A stretch of 30,609 nucleotides of DNA from an uncultured Oscillospiraceae bacterium (GCA_900546735.1 URDW01000004.1:1-30609); one strand, 5' to 3'. Positions 7,094-14,873 are shown, counted from the first letter of the stretch. Translations and numbers: made by a program. The notes: generated by a model not told the origin, from the letters alone.

Positions 7094-8362
7094 TTACCGG
7101 ATCATGATCTCTTCGCGGGCCGGGCCGTTCGAGACCATGTTGATTTTGTAGCCGATCTCGTTTTCAATAAAGGCCACATAGTCTTTTGCCGCCTGGGGCA
7201 GGTCGGCATAATTGCGGATGCCGCGGATGTCGCCGAAGCCTTTGAGCGTTTTCAGCACGGGCTTGGCTTTTTTGAGCTGCGAGGTGACCGGGAATTCCTT
7301 GGTGATTTCGCCGTCGATGTCGTAGGCCACGCAGACCTTGATCTCGTCCAGGTACGACAGGCAGTCGAGCGCAGTCAGCACCACCGTTGTAGCGCCCTGG
7401 CAGTCGAGCCCGTATTTTGTGGCCACGCAGTCGAACCAGCCGACGCGGCGCGGACGGCCGGTCGTGGCGCCGAATTCGCCCTTGTCACCGCCGTGGATGC
7501 GAAGCTGGTCGGCCTCTTCGCCGAAAATTTCAGATACAAATTCGCCGGCGCCCACAGCGCTGGAATACGCTTTTGTAACGACCACAACGTCCTCGATCGC
7601 GTGCGGCGGAATGCCGGCGCCCACAGCGCCGTAGCCGGCCAGGGTGGAGGAGGAGGTCACCATCGGGTAGATGCCGAAATCCGGGTCTTTGAGCGAGCCG
7701 AGCTGGCCCTCAAGCAGAATGTTTTTGCCCTCTTTCAGCGCGTTTCTGAGGAAAGCGGCCGTGTCGCACACATAGGGGCTGATCTCTTCGCGGTAGCGCA
7801 CGCAGTCGCGGTAAAGCTTCTCGGGGTCAAGCAGCGGCTTGTGGTAAACGTGCTCGATCATCAGGTTTTTCACGGTGCAGATGTTCGCAAGCTTTTCTTT
7901 TAACAGTGCGTCGTCAAACAATTCGTTTACCTGGATGCCGATCTTGGCATATTTGTCGCTGAAAAACGGTGCAATGCCGCTTTTGGTGGAGCCAAAGGCG
8001 TTTTTGCCCAGGCGCTCTTCTTCATATTCGTCCAGCAGAATGTGGTAAGGCATCAGCACCTGCGCGCGGTCGGACACAAGCATTTTCGGGGTCAGGCCGG
8101 CCTCTTTCAGGCCGTTTAACTCTTTGATGAATTTGTCGATGTCGAGCGCCACGCCGTTGCCGATGACGTTTGTGGTGTGCTTGTAGCACACGCCGGACGG
8201 CATCAGGTGCAGGGCGAAGCGGCCGTGCTCGTTGATGATGGTGTGGCCGGCGTTTGCACCGCCCTGAAAGCGCACAACAATGTCGCTTTCGCTGGCAAAC
8301 ATGTCGGTGATCTTGCCTTTGCCCTCGTCGCCCCAGTTGGCGCCTACGATTGCTCTTACCAT
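7094..8362 (-). CDS. purA: adenylosuccinate synthetase
   Basis: It joins IMP and aspartate with GTP to give adenylosuccinate, the first committed step to AMP. The GTP-binding loop GDEGKGK is at residues 11-17, and the family signatures VRFQGGANAGHT and GATTGRPRRVGW are intact. The 422 residues match the family. Its partner guaA makes GMP from the same IMP branch point, so the operon governs the two arms together. The transcript starts at a perfect consensus promoter (8450-8478) and carries a hairpin with a T-run before the coding region, which may act as an attenuator. A ribosome binding site, GGAGCGTGTTTTCACC, is weaker in appearance than that of guaA. Confidence 0.97.
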   Translation of the reverse strand: MVRAIVGANWGDEGKGKITDMFASESDIVVRFQGGANAGHTIINEHGRFALHLMPSGVCYKHTTNVIGNGVALDIDKFIKELNGLKEAGLTPKMLVSDRAQVLMPYHILLDEYEEERLGKNAFGSTKSGIAPFFSDKYAKIGIQVNELFDDALLKEKLANICTVKNLMIEHVYHKPLLDPEKLYRDCVRYREEISPYVCDTAAFLRNALKEGKNILLEGQLGSLKDPDFGIYPMVTSSSTLAGYGAVGAGIPPHAIEDVVVVTKAYSSAVGAGEFVSEIFGEEADQLRIHGGDKGEFGATTGRPRRVGWFDCVATKYGLDCQGATTVVLTALDCLSYLDEIKVCVAYDIDGEITKEFPVTSQLKKAKPVLKTLKGFGDIRGIRNYADLPQAAKDYVAFIENEIGYKINMVSNGPAREEIMIR

Positions 8363-8401
8363 GGTGAAAACACGCTCCTGTTTTTCAGATTTTGGGTTTC
8401 A

Positions 8402-8440
8402 AAAAGAAAACAGCGGCGCAAAGAGGTCACTTTGCGCCGC
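8402..8440 (-). promoter_or_regulatory. purA leader hairpin with T-run (possible attenuator)
   Basis: On the minus strand an 11-base perfect stem (8440-8430 with 8423-8413, loop of 6) begins a few bases after the expected transcription start and is followed by TGTTTTCTTTTT. That is the layout of an intrinsic terminator placed before the first gene, or of a 5' stabilising stem. No antiterminator or known purine riboswitch motif was recognised. Confidence 0.6.
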
Positions 8441-8449
8441 CCTGTATTG

Positions 8450-8478
8450 ATTATAATATAATGCCTTTACCTTGTCAA
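8450..8478 (-). promoter_or_regulatory. consensus promoter of purA-guaA
   Basis: TTGACA (8478-8473) and TATAAT (8455-8450) on the minus strand with a 17-base spacer: a perfect sigma-A consensus. The start of transcription should be near 8443. Confidence 0.88.
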
Positions 8479-8506
8479 CAAATTCTTTCGGATTTGGCCG
8501 GCTTTG

Positions 8507-8535
8507 TTGCAAAAAGGGGTGCCGTGTGCTATGAT
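8507..8535 (+). promoter_or_regulatory. promoter of the GH28 gene
   Basis: TTGCAA (8507-8512) and TATGAT (8530-8535) with a 17-base spacer, 28 bases before the ATG of the GH28 gene. It is divergent from the purA promoter. Confidence 0.65.
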
Positions 8536-8562
8536 GAGAAAAAACGGATTTGAGGAAAATTT

Positions 8563-9945
8563 ATGAAGTTTTATAATGTACTGCAATACGGGGCAAAGGG
8601 CGACGGCGCCGCAAACGACGCGTTTGCCATTCAGCATGCCATTGACGACTGCGCCAAAAACGGCGGCGGCACCGTTGTGCTGCCCTCCGGCGCCGGGCGC
8701 GTTTATTACAGCGATTCCATCCGCCTGCGCGCGGGGGTGGAGCTGCACATTCAAAAGGGCGCCACTTTGCGCGCCACGGCCGATATAGACGGCTACATCC
8801 GCCCGAATAAAATGATCAACGACCCGAAAACGGCGCTGATCGGCAACCCGGTCACCGGCAAGCCCAGCTTTGTTTTCCTTTATGCGTTTGAGGCGCACGG
8901 CGCGTCGATCACCGGCGGCGGTGTGATCGATGCCAACGGCCGCGCCTTTGTGCAGCGCAAGGACCAGTACTATGTGACCGGCGATTTTTACCCGCGCCCG
9001 ACGGTCATTTATTTTGAAAAAAGCGACCACATCACGTTCCGTGACATCACGGTCAAAGACGCGCCGTTTTGGACACTGCACCCGGCCGGGTGCGACGACG
9101 TGCTGATCGACTCCATCCGTATTTTAAACCATCTCGATGTGGCCAACAGCGACGGCATCGACCCCGACCACTGCAAAAACGTGCGCATCCTCGGCTGCCA
9201 CATTGAATGCGCCGACGACTGCATCTGCCTCAAAACATCCAAGGGCAACGCCGAGTACGGACCTTGTGAAAATATCGTCATTTCCGACTGCACCCTGGTC
9301 TCGACTTCGGCCGCCATCAAGATCGGCACCGAGGGCGTCGGCGATTTTCGCAACATCCTGGTGCAAAACTGCATCATCAGCCGCTCGAACCGCGGCCTTT
9401 CGATCCAGATCCGCGACGGCGGCAATGTCGAAAACGTCAGCTATTCGAATATTATGATCGAAACGCGCCGCTTCTGCCCGGACTGGTGGGGCACGGCGGA
9501 ACCGATCACGATCACTTCGTTTGACCGCGACGAAAACACGAAGTGCGGCCACATCCAAAACATCCGTTTCTTCAACGTCACGGCGAAAGGCGAAAACGGC
9601 GTGCTGATCCACGGCAGCCGCGACAATGCGATCGAAGACGTCACGTTTGAAAACTGCCGTATCGAGCTGACCAAAACCAGCAAATGGCCCTGCGGCCTTT
9701 ACGATCTGCGCCCGTGCCTGGAATGGGGCGTGGAAAAGTACAGCAATTCCGCGTTCTTTATCCGCCATGCGAAAGATGTGCTGATCGAAAAGACCAAAAC
9801 ATCCTGGGGCAATCTTTGCGAAGATTATAAGCACGCGATCGACGCCGAGGATGTGGAAAACCTGGAACTCGTGCGCTTTTTTGGCTGTGCCGCAGACCCG
9901 GCCGACGAGGATGTACGCCTGCAAAATGTAAAAGTGATCCGTTAA
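8563..9945 (+). CDS. glycoside hydrolase family 28 protein (polygalacturonase-like)
   Basis: The protein has 460 residues and a right-handed parallel beta-helix. It opens with the family phrase YGAKGDGAANDAFAIQHAID (residues 9-28), then NSDGID at 195-200 and the acidic pair Asp218-Asp219 in ADDCICLK; these correspond to the NTDG and DD catalytic motifs of GH28. The canonical GHG segment is replaced by KIGTEGVGDFRN (253-264), and RIK appears as QIR (282-284). The acid residues for inverting hydrolysis are present, but the altered GHG/RIK loops suggest a substrate other than plain polygalacturonate, for example an exo-acting or rhamnogalacturonan-like activity. No signal peptide is visible, so it probably works inside the cell on imported oligosaccharides. 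RBS: GAGGAAAATTT before ATG 8563. Confidence 0.88.
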   Translation: MKFYNVLQYGAKGDGAANDAFAIQHAIDDCAKNGGGTVVLPSGAGRVYYSDSIRLRAGVELHIQKGATLRATADIDGYIRPNKMINDPKTALIGNPVTGKPSFVFLYAFEAHGASITGGGVIDANGRAFVQRKDQYYVTGDFYPRPTVIYFEKSDHITFRDITVKDAPFWTLHPAGCDDVLIDSIRILNHLDVANSDGIDPDHCKNVRILGCHIECADDCICLKTSKGNAEYGPCENIVISDCTLVSTSAAIKIGTEGVGDFRNILVQNCIISRSNRGLSIQIRDGGNVENVSYSNIMIETRRFCPDWWGTAEPITITSFDRDENTKCGHIQNIRFFNVTAKGENGVLIHGSRDNAIEDVTFENCRIELTKTSKWPCGLYDLRPCLEWGVEKYSNSAFFIRHAKDVLIEKTKTSWGNLCEDYKHAIDAEDVENLELVRFFGCAADPADEDVRLQNVKVIR

Positions 9946-9968
9946 ATTTTGTGTGTCTGTATTAAAAA

Positions 9969-9999
9969 GACTCGGGCAAACATTGCCCGAGTCTTTTTT
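9969..9999. terminator. bidirectional terminator between convergent genes
   Basis: An 11-base perfect stem (9969-9979 with 9983-9993, loop ACA) is flanked by five A on the left and six T on the right. It serves the GH28 gene (+) and the GH36 gene (-). Confidence 0.92.
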
Positions 10000-10013
10000 G
10001 TGCCTCTTTTGCG

Positions 10014-11672
10014 TTAATTTACGAGTCTGCCGTTGTGGATGTCAAACTGCAGGGTGATTTTTTGTCCGTCCTCTTCAAATTCGGTGCGCATCACGGTGTC
10101 GCTGATAAGTTCGGCCGAAAGGATGTTGATCTTTTTAGCTTTGAATGCTTCGTGCAGCGCTTCTTTTTGTGCCGGTGTATAATCACCTACGTTATCAGAG
10201 ATGAACAGCAGACTGCCGAATGTGGAGTTGATCTTGGCCAGCAGCTTGCGCTGGTCAAAGTCCATCTGAATGTTGTCGTCGCGCAGCAGGAACACGTCCG
10301 GGTCGTTGCGCCAGGCGCGGCCGTCCAGGCAGCGGCGGAAAATGGAGTTGCAAACGGCGTGCGGGGTCGAAACATCCTCACGCGGCACGTTTTTGCGCTG
10401 CACCCAGTTCAGGCAGATGTCGGCGCCGATACGGCAGTAGTCCACCTTGCCGAAGGCCGGCATCAGCGGCACGCCGCAGCCCAGAATGATTTTGTCACCG
10501 CAGCATTCGCGCAGCAGGTCCATCGCGTCGCACATAATCTCGCCGCGCGTTTTGTTGTGCATCGGCAGCACGCAGGCGCCGTACAAAAAGTCCAGCTTCA
10601 CCATGTCGTAGCCCCATTCGTTTAAGACCACGTCAAACACATGGTGCAGGTAGTCGCGTGCGCCGGGATTGTAAATGTCCAGCGAGTAAAAGCCGCCCCA
10701 GTTCGGGCCGGTGCAGTACGGCTTGCCGTTTTTGCCGTGAATGAACCAGTCGGGGTGGTTCTGGAACAGCACCGATTTTTTCACACCGGCAAACGGCGCC
10801 AGCCACAACCCGGCTTTCATGCCGCGGGCGTGGATATCGTCGGCCACGGCTTTCATGCCCTGGGGGAATTTTTCGGTGTCGGTGATCAGCCAGTCGCCGA
10901 TCGCAGCCTGGTAACCGTCGTCGATCTGGAAGCAGTCGACCGGTTCGCCGAGTTCGGCCAGGTTCGTCAGGTCGCGGCTGACCTGGCGCGATTCAATGTT
11001 GCCGTAATAGTTGTACCAGGTGGTGTAGCCGTTCATCTTGCCGAAGCGGCACGCCGGGGTGCCCATCTCGGCAAAGTAAGCGTCAAACACCTCGTCGTAG
11101 CCGCCGGACATCGTGAACAGCGACAGCAGCTCGCTCGTTTGGTCAAATGTTTTGCCATCCAGCTCTTTGCTGATGTAGATGCGGCTGCGGTTCGAATCGA
11201 ACGTCAGGCAGGTGTAGCCGCTGCGTTCGGAAAGCGAACCGAACAGGTCCACGCGTTCGCCGTCGCGTACATAGCCGAACGACCAGCCGTAAAAAATGCC
11301 GGGTGTGCGCGGATATTTGTGGAAAGTCAGGTCGCCCGAGCGGTTAAAGCCCAGCCGTGCGGCGATCAATGGGTTTCGCATATAGACTTCGGCCAGCTTG
11401 GAAAGCTCGCTCATCTTCTGCTGCGGCGTGTATTCCATGCTGTCGGTCCAGCTTTGGTAGCCGTTTGCAAAAATACGGCTTTTGCTGTTGTAAACGTAGT
11501 GCGTCTGCAGGGTGAAGTCCGTGATCTGCAAAGGCGTTTTCGGTGTGATCTGTGCAGACAGGCAGTGCCCTTTGCGGCGCAGCTTCAGCGTGAAATGCTC
11601 GTTTTCGGCGGCCGTTGCCGTGTAGCTTCTGCCATCAACTTTGTACTTCAGTTTCAGTGTAAATGATTTCAT
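10014..11672 (-). CDS. GH36 alpha-galactosidase
   Basis: This is a retaining GH36 enzyme (552 residues, shorter than the common 700-plus residue forms). The (beta/alpha)8 catalytic domain follows an N-terminal beta domain of about 200 residues. The motif FQIDDGYQ is at about 248-254, the nucleophile is Asp361 in VKLDFLYG, and the likely acid/base is Asp418 in RIGADICLNW. It should release terminal alpha-galactose (melibiose/raffinose-type or mucin-type ends) or possibly alpha-N-acetylgalactosamine; the two cannot be told apart here. It lacks a signal peptide, so it is probably cytoplasmic. I chose ATG 11672 because GGAGGGG lies four bases before it; an upstream GTG/ATG extension to 11855 would overlap the PHP gene with no homology. 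It is the last gene of a leftward operon. Confidence 0.92.
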   Translation of the reverse strand: MKSFTLKLKYKVDGRSYTATAAENEHFTLKLRRKGHCLSAQITPKTPLQITDFTLQTHYVYNSKSRIFANGYQSWTDSMEYTPQQKMSELSKLAEVYMRNPLIAARLGFNRSGDLTFHKYPRTPGIFYGWSFGYVRDGERVDLFGSLSERSGYTCLTFDSNRSRIYISKELDGKTFDQTSELLSLFTMSGGYDEVFDAYFAEMGTPACRFGKMNGYTTWYNYYGNIESRQVSRDLTNLAELGEPVDCFQIDDGYQAAIGDWLITDTEKFPQGMKAVADDIHARGMKAGLWLAPFAGVKKSVLFQNHPDWFIHGKNGKPYCTGPNWGGFYSLDIYNPGARDYLHHVFDVVLNEWGYDMVKLDFLYGACVLPMHNKTRGEIMCDAMDLLRECCGDKIILGCGVPLMPAFGKVDYCRIGADICLNWVQRKNVPREDVSTPHAVCNSIFRRCLDGRAWRNDPDVFLLRDDNIQMDFDQRKLLAKINSTFGSLLFISDNVGDYTPAQKEALHEAFKAKKINILSAELISDTVMRTEFEEDGQKITLQFDIHNGRLVN

Positions 11673-11713
11673 AGCCCCTCCGTGATTTTGCCGTGTATCC
11701 GGCATTTTATAAT

Positions 11714-12667
11714 TTATTCTGTATAAACCGCCGCCGTAACGGCCAGCGGCAGTTTTTGCCCGTTCATCGTGCCCCAAAGCTCGGCACGGTACCAGCTGTG
11801 TTTCTCCAGCTTCAGGTGTATATGGCGTTCGGAAACGGCCGTTTCGCACACACATCGGCCGCCGCGCGTGATGATTTTAATGGATCTGTATTCTATGTTC
11901 GCGTTTTCGCGGTTTTTCTCGCGCGAATGCAGGTCGGTAAAAAAGCTGAAAATGGCGTTGCCGCCCTGTAGCGTGTCGCCCAGGGTATAGGTGCTGCCTT
12001 TTTGGTGGATGCGAAACAGCAGCTTTGCACCGCTCGAGACCACGCTGCGGCCGGCGCGGATCGCCGCAAGCGCGTGTTCAGGCGTGGCCGCGCCGTCAAT
12101 ACCGAGATAGGTGCAGCCGTAAAGGTTTTCCGGCGGCTCGGGCCTGTGCCAGTCGCGCCCGTAGGTCGGCGTGATCTTTATGCCGCGGTCCAAAAGGTTG
12201 GTAAACAGGGCAAGGCCCTGCTCGTTTTCGGGGTTGTCCGGCGTAAATGCGTCGTGCCAGATCTCCAGGTAGTCAAACCGACTCCAGTCCTGCACCCGAA
12301 ATTCCCACCGGCCGCCGGTGCAAATCGGCGACCCAAGCTGAAACGGGTGCGCACAGCCCACAACGGCGCCGGCCGCTTTCAGTTCGGCCACTTTTTCGTC
12401 AATGTTATTGGGCTTGGCGCTGCGCCAGTCCACAAAGTGCCCGGCGTTCAGCACCAGCATGTGGCCGTAGTAAGTCGTCCATTCCATGCCCCCGACCACG
12501 GGCAAAAGGCTTTGGTCTGCCTCGGGCACGCCGCTTGCAGTGTTGTGGTCGGTCAGGGCGATCAAAGCCAGGTGGTCGTCCAGCGCGGCCTGCTGTAATT
12601 CCCGCACGGTAAAGGCGCCGTCTGAATGGCGGGTGTGGCAGTGCAGCTCGCACGGCAGGTAACTCAT
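11714..12667 (-). CDS. PHP-domain metallohydrolase (CehA/McbA-like)
   Basis: The protein has 317 residues. PHP metal-binding motifs are HCHTRHSDG (His9, His11, Asp16), LTDHNT (Asp40, His41), Glu62, His69 and CAHPFQ (His107), with DWH at 172-174. These suit a di- or trinuclear metal phosphoesterase or hydrolase. CehA-like PHP proteins commonly carry an N-terminal beta-sandwich; here the upstream small gene overlaps this one by four bases (ATGA) and could be the separate counterpart. The substrate is unknown. The C-terminal 80 residues are beta-rich. It is followed 41 bases later by the GH36 alpha-galactosidase gene, so a sugar-phosphate or glycan role is possible but not shown. Confidence 0.85.
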   Translation of the reverse strand: MSYLPCELHCHTRHSDGAFTVRELQQAALDDHLALIALTDHNTASGVPEADQSLLPVVGGMEWTTYYGHMLVLNAGHFVDWRSAKPNNIDEKVAELKAAGAVVGCAHPFQLGSPICTGGRWEFRVQDWSRFDYLEIWHDAFTPDNPENEQGLALFTNLLDRGIKITPTYGRDWHRPEPPENLYGCTYLGIDGAATPEHALAAIRAGRSVVSSGAKLLFRIHQKGSTYTLGDTLQGGNAIFSFFTDLHSREKNRENANIEYRSIKIITRGGRCVCETAVSERHIHLKLEKHSWYRAELWGTMNGQKLPLAVTAAVYTE

Positions 12668-13122
12668 GCGCGCACCTCCGTCTCTGTTTTCGTACTGATT
12701 TTTACGGTGTAGTCAATGCGGCAAAGCGCGCAGTGCACGTTCAGGGTCAGGTACCATGTGCCCGGCTGTGTCGGCGCGTTTGTAAAGCCGTAAGAGGACT
12801 GTGCGGCGCCAACGGTATGTATCTGGCGGGGATCCTGCCGGTGCGCCGCGCCGCGGTAGCCGCCCGGGTCGTCCAGCGAAAGGGTGACCAGGTTTTTCAG
12901 CGGCAAATACTGCTTGTATTCGTCGTAACACACGGCGCCGTTGTATTTCTTGAGCGCCGTTTCACAAATCTGCTTTTCAAGCTCCGGGTCAGTCAGTGTT
13001 TTCGGCGAATAGGCAAACTCGATCTGCAGCGCCTGCGTGCCTGCCGGTACGTCAAAGGCAAAGCGCACGTTTGTCTTGTCGTCGTCCCTTGTGAGGATAC
13101 CGCTTTTGTCCAGTAAAACCAT
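12664..13122 (-). CDS. conserved-type protein of unknown function, upstream of the PHP gene
   Basis: I do not recognise a named family. The protein has 152 residues, is soluble, and shows beta-strand-rich alternation (FAFDVPAGTQALQIEFAY near the N-terminus; PGTWYLTLNVHCA near the C-terminus), which suggests a carbohydrate-binding-like or C2-like beta-sandwich. The phrase TWYLTLNV is typical of the last strands of such domains. It overlaps the PHP gene by four bases (ATGA), so the two are translationally coupled. I take ATG 13122 as start, with GGCGGG nine bases upstream; the GTG at 13140 overlaps that site. A strong promoter precedes it at 13155-13183. It probably acts with, or as a partner domain of, the PHP protein. 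Confidence 0.65.
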   Translation of the reverse strand: MVLLDKSGILTRDDDKTNVRFAFDVPAGTQALQIEFAYSPKTLTDPELEKQICETALKKYNGAVCYDEYKQYLPLKNLVTLSLDDPGGYRGAAHRQDPRQIHTVGAAQSSYGFTNAPTQPGTWYLTLNVHCALCRIDYTVKISTKTETEVRA

Positions 13123-13154
13123 TTTTATCCCGCCCACCACTTTGTGCTGTGAAG

Positions 13155-13183
13155 ATTATAGCATGATGCTGCAATTTTTTCAA
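13155..13183 (-). promoter_or_regulatory. promoter of the unknown-PHP-GH36 operon
   Basis: TTGAAA (13183-13178) and TATAAT (13160-13155) on the minus strand with a 17-base spacer, placed 33 bases before ATG 13122. Confidence 0.8.
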
Positions 13184-13201
13184 TCCGGCAGCTGAATTTT
13201 G

Positions 13202-13230
13202 TTGATTTTGTGCTTTTCGGACTTTATAAT
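13202..13230 (+). promoter_or_regulatory. promoter of the PI-PLC-like gene
   Basis: TTGATT (13202-13207) and TATAAT (13225-13230) with a 17-base spacer. The ATG at 13254 follows a GAGGGG ribosome binding site. Confidence 0.75.
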
Positions 13231-13253
13231 AAGATAAGAAAAGAGGGGAAAAG

Positions 13254-14138
13254 ATGATAAAATATGACCTGAACAGCTGGATGCGCCTGCTGCCGGACGA
13301 TTTACCGCTTTATGAACTGTGCCTTTGCGGAACGCACGACTGCGTCACAAAAAATATAGCATTTTCACATTTTCTCTGCTGTCAGTCCATGTCGATCGCT
13401 TCGCAGCTTTCTCTTGGCGTGCGTGCGCTCGACATCCGCGTGCGCCCGGTCGGAAGGCGGCTTTTGATGATACACGGTGCTGTCTGCGCCCGCACCGACA
13501 GCGGTGAAAAGATGGACATGGCCGATGTGCTTGCCCAGTGTTATGCGTTTTTGCGTAAAAACCCCGGCGAATGTATCGTGTTCCAGTTTAAGGATGATGC
13601 CGGGCGCGACTATGAGCAGGCGTTTGCCAATCTTTACTACACCTATATTTCCGATCATGCCGAAATGTGGTTCCTCGAAAACCGTGTGCCGCGCCTGGGT
13701 GAAGCGCGCGGCAAGATCGTGCTGATCCGCCGCTGCAAAAAAGATGCGTCCGACCAAAACCTGACCGATGCAAACAGCGGGCTTGATTTTTCCCGTTGGG
13801 TGGAGCAGGACACGGCTGAACCGCAGCCCCTGCCGCTCGAGTGCGGAAACGGCGTGCGCTTTCTGGTGCAGGACCGCTATAAGTATAAGCCCCAGCCGCG
13901 CTGGCACGACTGCATCCGCCCGTTTCTGGATGCGGCCCGGCCGTTTGGGGGCACATATGTCATCAACTACCTGTCTACAGCCGGCGGGCTGAAAGGGCCG
14001 CGCAAAAACGCTGAAATCATCAATCACTATTTTCTGCAATATCCGCTGGACCCTGAAAAGTACTATGGCACGGTCTATGTGGACTTTCCGAGCGAGGCGC
14101 TGGTGCGCAAGCTGATCGACCGGAATTTTTGTTTTTGA
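13254..14138 (+). CDS. phosphatidylinositol-specific phospholipase C-like protein (PI-PLC X domain)
   Basis: The protein has 294 residues and the PLC-like TIM-barrel fold. Catalytic-type histidines stand in CGTHDC (His28) and LMIHGAV (His74), the pair used for general base and acid in bacterial PI-PLCs; SLGVRALDIRV (53-63) and ECIVFQFKDD are further family segments. It would cleave a phosphodiester of a phosphatidylinositol-like lipid to a cyclic or monophosphate product. No signal peptide is visible, which is unusual because characterised bacterial PI-PLCs are secreted; a cytoplasmic substrate such as a glycerophosphoinositol or another phosphodiester is therefore possible. It has its own promoter and a terminator 28 bases after the stop. 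Confidence 0.85.
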   Translation: MIKYDLNSWMRLLPDDLPLYELCLCGTHDCVTKNIAFSHFLCCQSMSIASQLSLGVRALDIRVRPVGRRLLMIHGAVCARTDSGEKMDMADVLAQCYAFLRKNPGECIVFQFKDDAGRDYEQAFANLYYTYISDHAEMWFLENRVPRLGEARGKIVLIRRCKKDASDQNLTDANSGLDFSRWVEQDTAEPQPLPLECGNGVRFLVQDRYKYKPQPRWHDCIRPFLDAARPFGGTYVINYLSTAGGLKGPRKNAEIINHYFLQYPLDPEKYYGTVYVDFPSEALVRKLIDRNFCF

Positions 14139-14165
14139 TGTGTGCGAAAAACAGATAAACGCAGA

Positions 14166-14198
14166 ATCACCCGGCATTGTGACCCGGGTGATTTTTTT
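14166..14198 (+). terminator. terminator of the PI-PLC-like gene
   Basis: ATCACCCGG (14166-14174) and CCGGGTGAT (14184-14192), loop of 9, followed by a run of seven T. Confidence 0.88.
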
Positions 14199-14212
14199 AT
14201 ATGGCGCGCATG

Positions 14213-14241
14213 TTGACAAGCGCTGTTTTATGTGCTGACAT
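14213..14241 (+). promoter_or_regulatory. promoter of the small XRE regulator
   Basis: TTGACA (14213-14218) and TGACAT (14236-14241) with a 17-base spacer and a TGC just before the -10, an extended -10 context. The -10 itself is poor, so activity may depend on the TG or on a regulator. The tandem palindromes overlap its downstream edge. Confidence 0.55.
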
Positions 14242-14270
14242 GAAGCTGACTTCACATGAAGCGCACTTCA
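14241..14270. promoter_or_regulatory. two tandem palindromic operators
   Basis: Two 14-base dyads, TGAAG-N4-CTTCA, stand at 14241-14254 and 14257-14270, 16 bases centre to centre, between the promoter and the ribosome binding site of the XRE gene. They are likely sites for autorepression by the encoded HTH protein. Confidence 0.65.
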
Positions 14271-14290
14271 TGCTGCGCAAAAGGAGAAAA

Positions 14291-14503
14291 ATGAAAACAA
14301 AGTTGAAAGCATTTCGCACGGCGGCCGGGCTGACCCAGCAGCAGCTGGCCGAACGGGTGCACGTTTCGTCCAGAACGATCATTTCCATAGAAAAAGAGCA
14401 GTACAGTCCATCGCTCATGCTGGCCTACCGATTGGCACAGGTCTTCGGCACAACGGTGGAGGATTTGTGCTGCCTGCAGGAAAATAATGCTCATGTGCCA
14501 TAA
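14291..14503 (+). CDS. small XRE-family HTH regulator
   Basis: The protein has 70 residues and consists almost wholly of one HTH_3 domain: KLKAFRTAAGLTQQQLAERV (residues 4-23) with the recognition helix SSRTIISIEKEQYSPSL following, then AYRLAQVFGTTVEDLCCL. Such single-domain regulators, like those near 65-70 residues in many Firmicutes, control a few neighbours or themselves. ATG 14291 is chosen because AGGAG lies six bases upstream; the longer frame from 14201 runs through the promoter and operators. Two tandem palindromes upstream suggest autoregulation. The target besides itself is unknown; the flavin island begins directly downstream, but composition differs, so a functional link is not implied. 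Confidence 0.87.
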   Translation: MKTKLKAFRTAAGLTQQQLAERVHVSSRTIISIEKEQYSPSLMLAYRLAQVFGTTVEDLCCLQENNAHVP

Positions 14504-14602
14504 AGTAACACACACAAGAATTTGATAGACAGCCACCCATTATTCCGTTATCTTCAGAACACATATACACTTCCGAAATGTTTCCGAAATCTTCGAGAAC
14601 TA

Positions 14603-14631
14603 TTGCAGATGTTCGATATAAGAGGTATTCT
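14603..14631 (+). promoter_or_regulatory. promoter of the ribU transcript
   Basis: TTGCAG (14603-14608) and TATTCT (14626-14631) with a 17-base spacer. The expected start near 14638 is about 16 bases before the aptamer, which fits a riboswitch-led transcript. Confidence 0.55.
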
Positions 14632-14653
14632 TGATATGAACAACTGAATAGAA

Positions 14654-14766
14654 GTGTCTTCGGGGCAGGGTGAAATTCCCGATTGGCGGTAAAGTCCGCG
14701 AGCGTGAAAACGCATGATTTGGTGCAATTCCAAAACCAACAGTATAGTCTGGATAAAAGAAGATAA
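14654..14766 (+). ncRNA. FMN riboswitch (RFN element)
   Basis: The conserved RFN core is present: CTTCGGGGCAGGGTGAAATT, then CCCGATTGGCGGT, AAGTCCGCGAGC and later GATTTGGTGCAATTCC and AACCAACAGTATAGTCTGGAT. These are the joining regions and P2-P6 segments of FMN aptamers. FMN binding should favour the terminator at 14816-14853 and so shut off ribU when flavin is plentiful. The boundaries are approximate because the P1 helix was not resolved base by base. Confidence 0.93.
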
Positions 14767-14815
14767 TATAGGATTTCAAAACAGCCACATCATGTTTTGC
14801 GTTCTATAAATTTTT

Positions 14816-14853
14816 AGCACCCAAAAGGCATTTCCTTTTAGGTGCTATTTTTT
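14816..14853 (+). terminator. riboswitch-controlled terminator
   Basis: A 13-base stem with one mismatch (14816-14828 with 14834-14846, loop CATTT) is followed by a T-run at 14848-14853. It lies between the FMN aptamer and the ribU ribosome binding site, as expected for transcriptional control. Confidence 0.88.
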
Positions 14854-14873
14854 ACGCAATGGAGGAAATTCAT

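Noticed and set aside
10641..11666. A 341-codon open frame opposite the GH36 gene
   Set aside because: It is antisense to the catalytic domain of a well-supported gene.
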